This document shows, piece after piece, positions 1 through 6,130 of a DNA stretch of 8,612 nucleotides (positions are counted from its first letter, which is position 1; every line of letters begins with the position of its first letter). Source of the DNA: Chloroflexota bacterium (GTDB lineage Bacteria > Chloroflexota > Anaerolineae > B4-G1 > SLSP01); NCBI GenBank assembly GCA_012798275.1, contig JAAZNO010000077.1, positions 1-8,612 of the forward strand, read 5' to 3'. The notes below the pieces were generated by a model. The model saw nothing but the letters and a program-made list of their open reading frames with translations, searched no databases and had not been told where the DNA came from. A program made the position numbers and the translations under genes.

Positions 1-1
1 G

Positions 2-1003
2 GAGACCGCGCGCCTGAAGCGCGGCCTGGAAGGGTTTCTGGAGCTGCTCCAGGAGCAGCATTACGAGATGTTGTTGACCCGGCAGACGTTGTTGGGGCCG
101 CGCGACCCGCGGCGGGTGATTCCCCTCTTGCTCTACGCGCGGGAGGCCAACATCGAACGCGCCTTCACCGAACAGTTGCTGGCTCAATGGGGCGTCGCCG
201 GCCTCACGCTGCACCCGGGTTTTCAATTGCGGGTGCAGACGTTGGGCGCGTTCCGCGTCTGGCGCGGCCTCGAGGAAGTGCCCGCGCAGGAATGGCGACG
301 GGAGAGCGCCCGCCGGCTTTTTCAACTGCTGCTCACCTATCGCCGGCAGCTGTTGGAGCGCGATCAGATCCTCGAATTGTTGTGGCCCGGTCAGGATCCA
401 GAGATTGCCGTTCGCGATTTCAAGGTGGCTTTGAGCACGCTGTTCAAAGTGCTGGAGCCGGAGCGGAAGGCCAACGCTCCCTCGGCCTTCATCCTGCGCG
501 AGGGGACGCTTTACGGCTTGCGCGGGGAGGCGGACGTGGTGCTGGATGTGGAGCACTTCGAGCGAGCGGTCGCGGCCGGAGATGCGCTCTGGGGGCGCGA
601 CGCCGGGGCCGCGGTGACACAGTATCAGACGGCCCTGAGTCTGTATCAAGGGGAGTATCTCCAGGAATATCCTTATGCGGAGTGGTGTTCCGAGGAGCGC
701 GAGCGGCTGCGGGGATTGTACTTGCGCGCAGCGGAGCGCGTGGCGCGGGCGCTGGCAGATCGCGGCGCGTGGGCGGAAGTCGTTGAGGTCTGCGAGGCGA
801 TGCTGGCGCGCGACAATTGCTGGGAAGAGGCCTACCGCCTGTTGATGACGGCGCAGGCGCGTTTGGGGAACCGTTCTCAGGCGCTGCGCACCTATCAGCG
901 CTGTGTGGAGGCGTTGCTCGCGGAACTGGATGTGGAGCCTTCGGAGGAGACGCGGCGGGTGTATGCCAGCGTGGCCTCGGAGGGCGCCGACGCTTCTTGG
1001 TGA
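2..1003 (+). CDS. BTAD/winged-helix transcriptional regulator, C-terminal part (5' end outside window)
   Basis: The frame is open from the first bases, so the ATG at 68 is almost certainly internal and the gene starts upstream; 333 residues are visible. Numbering from the first visible codon, residues 1-70 look like the end of a helical repeat (TPR-like) region. Residues about 75-175 (from LRVQTLGAFRVWRG to the ILREGTLYGL stretch) match the OmpR-type winged helix that precedes BTAD domains. Residues about 180-325 are the helical BTAD domain, with the typical ending EEAYRLLM...ALRTYQRC...LDVEPSEETRRVY. This is the C-terminal layout of SARP/AfsR-like and large ATPase-TPR-BTAD regulators common in Chloroflexota and Actinobacteria; the ATPase part is inferred, not seen. 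It probably activates the downstream genes, because SARP-like direct repeats lie about 135 bases past its TGA stop. It carries no catalytic residues in the visible part. Confidence 0.85.
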   Translation, partial: ETARLKRGLEGFLELLQEQHYEMLLTRQTLLGPRDPRRVIPLLLYAREANIERAFTEQLLAQWGVAGLTLHPGFQLRVQTLGAFRVWRGLEEVPAQEWRRESARRLFQLLLTYRRQLLERDQILELLWPGQDPEIAVRDFKVALSTLFKVLEPERKANAPSAFILREGTLYGLRGEADVVLDVEHFERAVAAGDALWGRDAGAAVTQYQTALSLYQGEYLQEYPYAEWCSEERERLRGLYLRAAERVARALADRGAWAEVVEVCEAMLARDNCWEEAYRLLMTAQARLGNRSQALRTYQRCVEALLAELDVEPSEETRRVYASVASEGADASW

Positions 1004-1136
1004 CATTTTTTATTTCATCACGGCGGGGCGGAGATCGCGGAATTTTCTACGCCTCTCCGCGCTTCCCAGGGTCAATTCCCCCATGTGACGGCGGCGCGCA
1101 CTAATTTCCGACGCTGTCTGGGCCTCGAATGCGGCT
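1004..1136. other. Non-coding gap after the regulator
   Basis: No gene is supported here. A short AT-rich run follows the regulator's stop (about 1004-1018). The only structure seen is a 7-bp inverted repeat, GCGGAGA at 1028-1034 and TCTCCGC at 1054-1060, with a 19-base loop; an overlapping alternative pairs 1036-1041 with 1056-1061. No T-run follows either stem, so it is not a convincing intrinsic terminator. Short open frames here continue out of the regulator in other frames and have no ribosome binding site. Confidence 0.4.
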
Positions 1137-1166
1137 GTAACCCCGGTGTAACTCCCTGGTAACCCC
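1137..1166 (+). promoter_or_regulatory. Three 11-base-spaced direct repeats, candidate SARP-type operator
   Basis: The sequence reads GTAACCCC at 1137-1144, GTAACTCC at 1148-1155 and GTAACCCC at 1159-1166. The repeats start exactly 11 bases apart, about one helical turn, so all face one side of the DNA. If the core heptamer is GTAACCC, the last copy ends 8 bases before the -10 hexamer at 1174. Streptomyces SARPs such as ActII-ORF4, DnrI and AfsR bind heptamer direct repeats at 11-bp (or 22-bp) spacing, the last about 8 bp before the -10. The neighbouring regulator has the same type of DNA-binding domain. The repeat sequence differs from the Streptomyces TCGAG-type heptamer, so the match is in geometry only. 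Confidence 0.6.
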
Positions 1167-1170
1167 TTTT

Positions 1171-1179
1171 TGGTATGAT
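1171..1179 (+). promoter_or_regulatory. Extended -10 promoter element for the dehydrogenase-led gene series
   Basis: TGG at 1171-1173 followed by TATGAT at 1174-1179 fits an extended -10 element (TGn plus a hexamer one base from TATAAT). No good -35 hexamer is present at the usual distance; that position is occupied by the direct repeats, as expected for an activator-dependent promoter. A start of transcription near 1186 would leave a leader of roughly 118 bases before the first ATG. Confidence 0.55.
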
Positions 1180-1228
1180 CTGCAAGTAGTGCGAAGAGAG
1201 CCGTGAAGGCCTGGCCTGTTCATTCTGC

Positions 1229-1287
1229 ATCACCCATTACTTATTACTCGCGACTCGCCATTCGCTGTTTCTTACTGATCCATTACT
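1229..1287. repeat. Degenerate heptamer array upstream of the dehydrogenase gene
   Basis: This run of loosely heptameric units is rich in CATTACT, TATTACT, ACTCGCG, ACTCGCC and CATTACT-like words. It ends just before the AAGGAGG ribosome binding site at 1291-1297. No inverted left arm is seen in this gap, unlike those further downstream. Confidence 0.6.
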
Positions 1288-1303
1288 TGCAAGGAGGTAC
1301 CCC

Positions 1304-2068
1304 ATGCGTTTGAAGGACAAAGTCACTCTCATTACCGGCGGCGCTTCTGGCATCGGCAAGGCCACGGCCGAGCTCTTTGCCCGCGAGGGCGCGAAAGTCG
1401 TCATCTGTGACGTGAATGAGGAAGCCGGCAAGGCGCTGGTCGCACAGCTCGGCAACGATGCGACCTTTTACAAGGTCAATGTCGCGGATCGGCAAGCGGT
1501 GCAGGCGTGGGTAGATGATGTGGTCGCGCGCTACGGGCGGGTGGATGTGCTCGTCAATAACGCCGGCGTCACCCGCGATGGGCTCTTCGTCAAAGTGAAG
1601 GATGGGGAGCTGGTCAAGCAGATGGAGGAAGCCGCCTTTGATCTGGTGGTGGACATCAATCTCAAGGGCGTGTTCAACTGCGCGCAGGCCGTGGCGCCGT
1701 ACATGATCAAGCAGGGCAGCGGCGTGATCCTCAACATGGCTTCGGTAGTGGGCCTGTACGGCAACCTGGGGCAGACCAACTATGTGGCGACCAAGGCGGG
1801 CGTCATCGGCATGACCAAGGTCTGGGCGCGCGAGCTGGGCCGTTATGGGGTCCGCGTCAACGCCGTCGCGCCGGGCTTTATTCTCACCGACATGGTGCAG
1901 AAGATGCCGGAAAAGGTCCTGGAAGACATGAGGGCCAAAACTCCCCTGGGACGACTGGGCCAGCCGGAGGACATTGCCCATGCCTTCTTGTGGCTCGCTA
2001 GCGACGAAGCCTCTTTCGTCCATGGTGCGACCATCAGCGTGGACGGCGGGATTGTGATTGGAACGTAG
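1304..2068 (+). CDS. SDR-family NAD(P)-dependent dehydrogenase (FabG-like), probable 3-hydroxyacyl-CoA dehydrogenase
   Basis: This 254-residue protein is a complete classical short-chain dehydrogenase. It has the Rossmann motif TGGASGIG at 11-18, NNAG at 85-88, and the catalytic set Asn119, Ser147, Tyr160 and Lys164 (YVATK), followed by the PG motif at 190-191 and a C-terminal SVDGG. Asp36 sits at the end of the second beta strand (VVICDVNEE), a position that in this family usually favours NAD over NADP. With a thiolase and a CoA-transferase downstream, oxidation of a 3-hydroxyacyl-CoA is more likely than a fatty-acid synthesis role; that is inference. The ATG at 1304 is chosen because AAGGAGG lies 6 bases before it. 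It is the first gene after the candidate SARP-type promoter. A FabG or another alcohol dehydrogenase role cannot be excluded. Confidence 0.9.
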   Translation: MRLKDKVTLITGGASGIGKATAELFAREGAKVVICDVNEEAGKALVAQLGNDATFYKVNVADRQAVQAWVDDVVARYGRVDVLVNNAGVTRDGLFVKVKDGELVKQMEEAAFDLVVDINLKGVFNCAQAVAPYMIKQGSGVILNMASVVGLYGNLGQTNYVATKAGVIGMTKVWARELGRYGVRVNAVAPGFILTDMVQKMPEKVLEDMRAKTPLGRLGQPEDIAHAFLWLASDEASFVHGATISVDGGIVIGT

Positions 2069-2071
2069 GTC

Positions 2072-2173
2072 GGGTAATGAGAAATGGGTGATGGGTGGGC
2101 AGCTCTATTTCCATGGCTCCGCTTTCATCCTCCATTACCCATTACCCATTACATTACTCATCACCTATCACCT
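2072..2173. repeat. Inverted heptamer arms in the dehydrogenase/KAS III-like gap
   Basis: The left arm (about 2072-2099) contains GGGTAATG at 2072-2079, then ATGGGTGATGGGTGGG. The right arm has three perfect tandem copies of CCATTAC (2132-2138, 2139-2145, 2146-2152), then ATTACTC (2153-2159) and two copies of ATCACCT (2160-2166, 2167-2173). GGGTAATG pairs perfectly with CATTACCC at 2133-2140, and most of both arms can pair imperfectly. The array stops 17 bases before the TAAGGAG ribosome binding site at 2191-2197. Confidence 0.85.
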
Positions 2174-2203
2174 ATTTTTTCTCATTGACATAAGGAGCAG
2201 ACT

Positions 2204-3211
2204 ATGACCCGTTACGCAACCATTATCGGCACCGGGCGCCATGTCCCGGAAAATGAGATGTCTAACGCGAAGTTTGCGGAATTGATGGGGCAGGTGAACC
2301 CCAAACTCGCCGAGGTGGTCGGCAAGTTCGAGGCGAGCAGCAACATCAAGACGCGCTTTTATGCGCCCGACGATTGGGCGACCTCCGATCTGGCGGTGGA
2401 AGCGGCGAAGGACGCGCTCGCGGACGCGGGCATCGGGCCTGAGGACCTCGATCTGATCATCCTGGGGACGGATAGCCCGGATTACATCACCCCGGCGACC
2501 TCCGTGGTGGTCCAGCACAAACTCGGCGCGACGAAGGCGGGAACGTTTGATGTGGGCTGCGCTTGCGCCTCGTTCCCTACCGGCTTGAACATCGCCTCGG
2601 GCCTGCTGGCGACCAATCCCCACATGAAGTATGTGCTGGTCATCGGCGCGTATATGATGCACAAGCTCGCCGACTGGCAACATGATGTGATGGCGTTCTT
2701 CTACGGCGATGGCGCCGGCGCGGCGGTGTTGACCGCCGCCGACAAACCCGGTTTTGTCACTTCCACCTTCTTTGCCGATGGCTCCTATCACAAGCACTGG
2801 GGCATTTATTCCGGCGGCACCTTTGAGCCGGCGACGGTGGAAAGCCTGCAGGCCGGCCGCACGAAGGTGCGGCTGTTGCAGGCGTTCCCGGCTGAAGTGA
2901 ACAATGAGGGCTGGCCGGCCCGCGTGCGCGAACTGGTGGCCAACGGCGGTTTTGCGCTCGAAGATGTGGACATGATCATCTTCACGCAGGTGCGCTACAA
3001 CAGCATCGAACTGGTGATGGCCGACCTGGGGCTGCCGCTGAGCAAGGCGCACTGGATCATGGACAAGTGGGGCTACACCGGCTCGGCCTGCCTGCCGATG
3101 GCCTTTGACGATGCCCGCAAGCAGGGCCGGATCAAATCCGGCGATCTGGTACTCTTCATCGGTTCCGGCGTGGGCTACAACCAGGCGGGCGCGGCGTTTG
3201 TGATGCCGTAA
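2204..3211 (+). CDS. KAS III (FabH)-like thiolase-fold protein with degenerate catalytic triad
   Basis: This 335-residue protein has the thiolase-fold pattern of 3-oxoacyl-ACP synthase III: an N-terminal IIGTGRHVPEN, the nucleophile region FDVGCACASF with Cys121 at the acylated position, YGDGAGAAVL at 167-176 and a C-terminal IGSGVGYNQAGAAFV. Normal FabH uses Cys-His-Asn. Here the His region (usually PHQAN) reads FTQVR, putting Thr261 in the His position, and the usual GNTSA reads GYTGSA, putting Tyr291 in the Asn position. Decarboxylative condensation is therefore doubtful; an acyltransferase, hydrolase or different condensation is possible. It is also comparable to archaeal HMG-CoA synthases, which work with a thiolase and a DUF35 protein, both present downstream. 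The start at 2204 is set by TAAGGAG at 2191-2197. The alignment is from memory, not computed. Confidence 0.8.
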   Translation: MTRYATIIGTGRHVPENEMSNAKFAELMGQVNPKLAEVVGKFEASSNIKTRFYAPDDWATSDLAVEAAKDALADAGIGPEDLDLIILGTDSPDYITPATSVVVQHKLGATKAGTFDVGCACASFPTGLNIASGLLATNPHMKYVLVIGAYMMHKLADWQHDVMAFFYGDGAGAAVLTAADKPGFVTSTFFADGSYHKHWGIYSGGTFEPATVESLQAGRTKVRLLQAFPAEVNNEGWPARVRELVANGGFALEDVDMIIFTQVRYNSIELVMADLGLPLSKAHWIMDKWGYTGSACLPMAFDDARKQGRIKSGDLVLFIGSGVGYNQAGAAFVMP

Positions 3212-3225
3212 GGCGTGATTCGTAC

Positions 3226-3257
3226 TGCGTAACGACTCTGCTTACGCAATGCCCATT
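3226..3257. repeat. Inverted TGCGTAA/TTACGCA arms in the KAS III-like/CoA-transferase gap
   Basis: TGCGTAA at 3226-3232 and TTACGCA at 3242-3248 form a perfect 7-bp inverted repeat around a 9-base loop, followed by a CCATTAC-like word at 3252-3258. There is no T-run, so it is not a typical terminator. It has the same layout as the arms in the other gaps but a different heptamer. Confidence 0.65.
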
Positions 3258-3280
3258 ACACAGCAAACGAGAGAGGCTCT

Positions 3281-4573
3281 ATGAACTTCAAATCCATGTA
3301 CGCCGAAAAACGGCTCTCCATTCCTGACGCTGTGGGACTGTTGCGCTCCGGGCAGCGGGTGGTGGCCGCGATGTGCGCCTCGGAGCCGGTGGGCTTGCTC
3401 AGCGAACTGGAGCATCACGCCGGGCAGCTGGAGGACGTCCACGTTTTCATGTGCCTGCCGATGCGTCAGTACGGCTTCTACACGAAGCCGGAGATGCTGG
3501 GGCATTTCTTCCTTGAAAACTGGTTTTACGGCGTGCCCGACCGTAAGGCGCACCCGCTGGGGATGGTTTCGTATGTTCCCAACAATCTGCACCGCGCGGG
3601 CAGCGACCGGATCCACGCGGGAGGGTTGAATGTCTTCTGGGGCACGGCGACCCCGCCCAACGGCCGGGGCATCATGTCGCTCTCGACCTCGCTGGTCTTC
3701 GAACGGCAATTGCTCGATGCGGCGGATCTCGTCGTCCTGGAGGTCAATCCCAACCTGCCGTGGACGCTCGGCGACACGCAGATCAGCCTGCGGGATGTGG
3801 ATTACGTCGTGGAATACGAGACGCCGTTGGTCTCCCTGCCTTCCATCGAGCCGGCGGAGGTGGAGACGACCATCGGACAGTACATCGCCGATCTGATTGA
3901 GGATGGCTCCACCATCCAGCTGGGCATCGGCGGGATTCCCAACGCCATCGCCCAAAGCCTCTATGATAAACACGATCTGGGCGTCCACACGGAGATGTTC
4001 ACCGACGGCATGGTGGATTTGTTTGAGGCGGGCGTGATTACCGGGCGGAAGAAGACCCTGTGGCCCAACAAGCTGGTGGGCGCCTTTGCGCTCGGCACGC
4101 AGAAGCTCTACGACTTCCTCCATAACAACGTCGCCGTGGAGTTCCAGCAGGGCAAGGTGACCAATGACCCCTACGTGATTGCCCGCAACACCCAGATGGT
4201 GAGCATCAACACGGCGGTGGAGGTGGACGTGCTGGGACAGGTCTGCTCGCAGAGTATCGGCAGCCGGCATTTTAGCGGCACGGGCGGGCAGCTGGACACG
4301 CATCGCGGCGCGCAGATGTCGCCGGGCGGACGGGGCATCGTGGCGCTGCGGTCAACGGCGAAGGGCGGCACCATTTCTACCATCGTGCCGCAGCTCACCC
4401 CAGGCGCGGAAGTGACTGTGCCCTCGCAGGATGCGGACACCATCGTGACCGAGTTCGGCGTCGCCGAGCTGCGGGGGCGCTGTCTGAAGGACCGCATCGC
4501 CGCCCTCATCGCTATCGCCCACCCGGATTTCCGTCCCTGGCTGTGGGAAGAAGTGCGGCGGCTAGGCATTTAG
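3281..4573 (+). CDS. Acetyl-CoA hydrolase/CoA-transferase family protein (Cat1/4-hydroxybutyrate CoA-transferase type)
   Basis: This 430-residue, full-length family I CoA-transferase of the Cat1/AbfT/acetyl-CoA hydrolase group moves CoA between an acyl-CoA such as acetyl-CoA and a free carboxylate. The N-terminal half (1-190) carries the substrate-binding domain. IQLGIGGIPNAIAQSL at 212-227 is the conserved glycine-rich loop, and GVHTEMFTDG at 234-243 carries the likely catalytic Glu238, which forms the glutamyl-CoA thioester. The C-terminal domain has FSGTGGQLD, a GGRGIVALRSTA stretch, VTEFGVAELRGR and the family's closing IAHPDFRPWLWEE. In this cluster it probably activates the substrate to its CoA ester without ATP. 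The ribosome binding site is the weakest of the series (GAGAGG at 3271-3276, 4 bases before ATG). The exact acid cannot be told from the sequence. Confidence 0.9.
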   Translation: MNFKSMYAEKRLSIPDAVGLLRSGQRVVAAMCASEPVGLLSELEHHAGQLEDVHVFMCLPMRQYGFYTKPEMLGHFFLENWFYGVPDRKAHPLGMVSYVPNNLHRAGSDRIHAGGLNVFWGTATPPNGRGIMSLSTSLVFERQLLDAADLVVLEVNPNLPWTLGDTQISLRDVDYVVEYETPLVSLPSIEPAEVETTIGQYIADLIEDGSTIQLGIGGIPNAIAQSLYDKHDLGVHTEMFTDGMVDLFEAGVITGRKKTLWPNKLVGAFALGTQKLYDFLHNNVAVEFQQGKVTNDPYVIARNTQMVSINTAVEVDVLGQVCSQSIGSRHFSGTGGQLDTHRGAQMSPGGRGIVALRSTAKGGTISTIVPQLTPGAEVTVPSQDADTIVTEFGVAELRGRCLKDRIAALIAIAHPDFRPWLWEEVRRLGI

Positions 4574-4584
4574 AGATGAGTCAC

Positions 4585-4645
4585 GAGTAATGGGTGAGTA
4601 ATGGGTAATGAAGGCATGAGTACCCCTCACCCATTACTCATTACC
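4585..4645. repeat. Long inverted heptamer arms (14-bp perfect stem) after the CoA-transferase gene
   Basis: GAGTAATGGGTGAG at 4585-4598 is perfectly complementary to CTCACCCATTACTC at 4626-4639, a 14-bp stem with a 27-base loop. The loop contains another left-type unit, GTAATGGGTAATG (4598-4610), which can pair with the same right arm in an alternative register. The structure lies between the stop at 4571-4573 and the AAGGAG ribosome binding site at 4653-4658. No T-run follows, but the stem is strong enough to protect or separate transcript ends. Confidence 0.85.
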
Positions 4646-4664
4646 TGCTTGGAAGGAGCAAACA

Positions 4665-4979
4665 ATGACCGATCTGCTCGGCAAATGGGAACAACCGGAG
4701 GGGCAACCCCTTCCGGGCCTCTGGTTTGAGTTCAAGGGGGACGGGACCTACCAGGCGGAGCTGGCTTCCATGGGCATCCTCTCCAGCGGGACGTATGTCG
4801 CCGCTGAGGGCAAGATTGACATGGATCAGACTGAGCACACGCTGGGGTGGTTGGGCAAGTTCGAGGGCATCTACGCCATCGAGGGGGATACGTTAAAGCT
4901 GGCGCTCAACAATCCGGGCGAAGCGCGCCCCGTGGAGTTCACCCTCCAAAATACGCGGATTTATCAACGTCTCGGGTAA
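4665..4979 (+). CDS. Small beta-rich hypothetical protein (lipocalin-like/TIGR03067-like pattern)
   Basis: This is a soluble 104-residue protein with no signal peptide or membrane segment. Its pattern is a series of short beta strands: LLGKWEQPEG at 4-13, WFEFKGDGTYQAE at 20-32, a SSGTYVAAEGKIDM stretch at 40-53, GIYAIEGDTLKLAL at 68-81 and RPVEFTL at 88-94. The words dGTY, sGTY, kID, GIY.ieGDtLkL and RP.eF resemble small lipocalin-like or TIGR03067-type domains, for which I know no established function. AAGGAG at 4653-4658 sets the start. Sitting between a CoA-transferase and a hydrolase in an apparent operon, it may bind a hydrophobic substrate or product, but that is only suggested by the fold-like pattern. 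The last codons (GGG then TAA) coincide with a repeat unit GGGTAAC. Confidence 0.75.
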   Translation: MTDLLGKWEQPEGQPLPGLWFEFKGDGTYQAELASMGILSSGTYVAAEGKIDMDQTEHTLGWLGKFEGIYAIEGDTLKLALNNPGEARPVEFTLQNTRIYQRLG

Positions 4980-5019
4980 CGGGTCATGGGGAAAACCTCA
5001 TTACCCCTCACCCATTACC
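4974..5019. repeat. Heptamer array overlapping the stop codon of the small protein gene
   Basis: GGGTAAC at 4974-4980 and GGGTCAT at 4981-4987 form the left part; the TAA stop at 4977-4979 lies inside the first unit. The right part (about 4998-5019) reads as CATTACC, CCTCACC and CATTACC-like units. The arms pair only imperfectly. The AAGGAGG ribosome binding site of the hydrolase follows at 5027-5033. Confidence 0.7.
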
Positions 5020-5040
5020 TTTCAACAAGGAGGCAGCAAT

Positions 5041-6090
5041 ATGAATAAACCGCAACCTTTAGCCGGTATTACGACGCAAATAGTGGAGACACCGCGCCTG
5101 ACGCAGCACGTCTATTTTTCCGGTCCGGCGGACGGGGTGCCCGTGCTCTTCCTGCATGGCAATTTCTCGGCGGCGCTGTACTGGGAGGAGACGATGCTCG
5201 CGCTGCCGGAAGGTTTTCGCGGCATTGCTCCCGATCTGCGCGGCTACGGCTGGACTGAGGATCGGCTGATTGATGCCACGCGGGGGATGCGTGACTGGAG
5301 TGAGGATGTGCTGGCCCTGCTGGAGGTCCTGGGCCTCGAGCGGACGCACGTCGTGGGCTGGTCCATGGGCGGCGGGATTATCTATCAGCTGCTCGCTGAC
5401 GCGCCGGCGCGGTTCCTCTCGGCGACGCTCATCTGCCCGGTCTCGCCCTACGGCTTCGGCGGCACCCGGGACGTGCAGGGGACACCCTGCTACGATGACT
5501 TCGCCGGGTCGGGGGGCGGGACGGTGAACCCCACTTTCGTCCAGCTCATCAAGGAAGGGGATCGCAGCGCCGCCGACCCCAACTCACCGCGCAACGTGAT
5601 CAACGCCTTCTACTACAAGCCGCCGTTCCAGTCCGCTCGCGAGGAGGATTTCCTCACCGCGGCGCTGATGGAGAAGGTCGGCGACGACCGCTATCCCGGC
5701 GACTTTGTCCCCTCGCCTAACTGGCCCAACGTCGCGCCGGGTGTGCTGGGGCCGGTGAACGCCTGGTCGCCCAAGTACGTGCTCAAGGACGTGCCCGCCT
5801 TCATCGCTGCTGAGCCGAAAGTGCCGCTTCTGTGGGTGCGCGGCGACAGCGATAGCATCGTGGCCGATGTCTCCCTGTTCGACTTTGGCGGGCTGGGGAA
5901 GCTCGGCTTCGTCCCCGGCTGGCCCGGCGACGAGGTCTACCCGCCGCAGCCGATGATCGGCCAGACCCGCGCCGTCCTGGAGCAATACGGCCCCTTTGAG
6001 GAACACGTCATCGCCAACACGGCGCACAGTCCGCACATCGAGAAGCCAGCGGAGTTTGCGGCGTTGTTTCATGAGTTCATTCGGAAGTAA
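5041..6090 (+). CDS. Alpha/beta-fold hydrolase
   Basis: This 349-residue cytoplasmic alpha/beta hydrolase shows VLFLHGNFSA at 35-44 (oxyanion-hole HG), APDLRGYGWTED at 63-74, the nucleophile elbow GWSMGG at 106-111 with Ser108, WVRGDSDSIV at 265-274 with the likely acid Asp269, and AHSPHIEKP at 328-336 with the likely base His329. The triad is complete. The cap region (about 140-255) is longer than in minimal members and rich in Gly/Pro, so the substrate pocket may be distinctive. Members of this family cleave esters, lactones, epoxides or vinylogous C-C bonds. In a cluster with a CoA-transferase and thiolase, a ring-cleavage-product or ester hydrolase fits, but the substrate is not determined. 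AAGGAGG 7 bases upstream supports the ATG at 5041. Confidence 0.88.
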   Translation: MNKPQPLAGITTQIVETPRLTQHVYFSGPADGVPVLFLHGNFSAALYWEETMLALPEGFRGIAPDLRGYGWTEDRLIDATRGMRDWSEDVLALLEVLGLERTHVVGWSMGGGIIYQLLADAPARFLSATLICPVSPYGFGGTRDVQGTPCYDDFAGSGGGTVNPTFVQLIKEGDRSAADPNSPRNVINAFYYKPPFQSAREEDFLTAALMEKVGDDRYPGDFVPSPNWPNVAPGVLGPVNAWSPKYVLKDVPAFIAAEPKVPLLWVRGDSDSIVADVSLFDFGGLGKLGFVPGWPGDEVYPPQPMIGQTRAVLEQYGPFEEHVIANTAHSPHIEKPAEFAALFHEFIRK

Positions 6091-6130
6091 GGGAGTAAGG
6101 GAGTAAGGGAGTAGGGGAGTAGGGAGTAGC
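6091..6130 (+). repeat. GGGAGTA(A) tandem array, left arm of the four-helix-bundle cassette; possible G-quadruplex
   Basis: Units are GGGAGTAA (6091-6098), GGGAGTAA (6099-6106), GGGAGTAG (6107-6114), GGGAGTA (6115-6121) and GGGAGTA (6122-6128). The array begins directly after the hydrolase stop codon. G-runs at 6091-6093, 6099-6101, 6107-6109, 6114-6117 and 6122-6124 with 4-5-base loops meet the usual G-quadruplex rule on the coding strand. Each unit also contains GGAG, a ribosome-binding-like word. Confidence 0.85.

Noticed and set aside
68..1003. Regulator starting at the ATG at 68
   Set aside because: The frame is open to the window edge with coherent helical sequence before this ATG, and no ribosome binding site precedes it; the gene is truncated by the window.
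1028..1060. Possible intrinsic terminator after the regulator
   Set aside because: There is a 7-bp stem but a 19-base loop and no T-run; it is too weak to call.
2132..2173. Possible CRISPR array
   Set aside because: The units are 7 bases in direct contact with no spacers; these are microsatellite-like repeats.
2168..3052. Long open frame (294 codons) on the minus strand opposite the KAS III-like gene
   Set aside because: The composition is His/Arg/Val-rich, as expected for the complement of a GC-rich gene, with no recognisable domain. The sense strand encodes a clear family protein with a strong ribosome binding site.
3226..3248. Terminator after the KAS III-like gene
   Set aside because: The perfect 7-bp stem is not followed by a T-run and fits the inverted-arm repeat pattern better.
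3242..4303. Long open frame (353 codons) on the minus strand opposite the CoA-transferase gene
   Set aside because: It is a shadow of the CoA-transferase codons, with low-complexity His/Arg/Gln content and no family motif.
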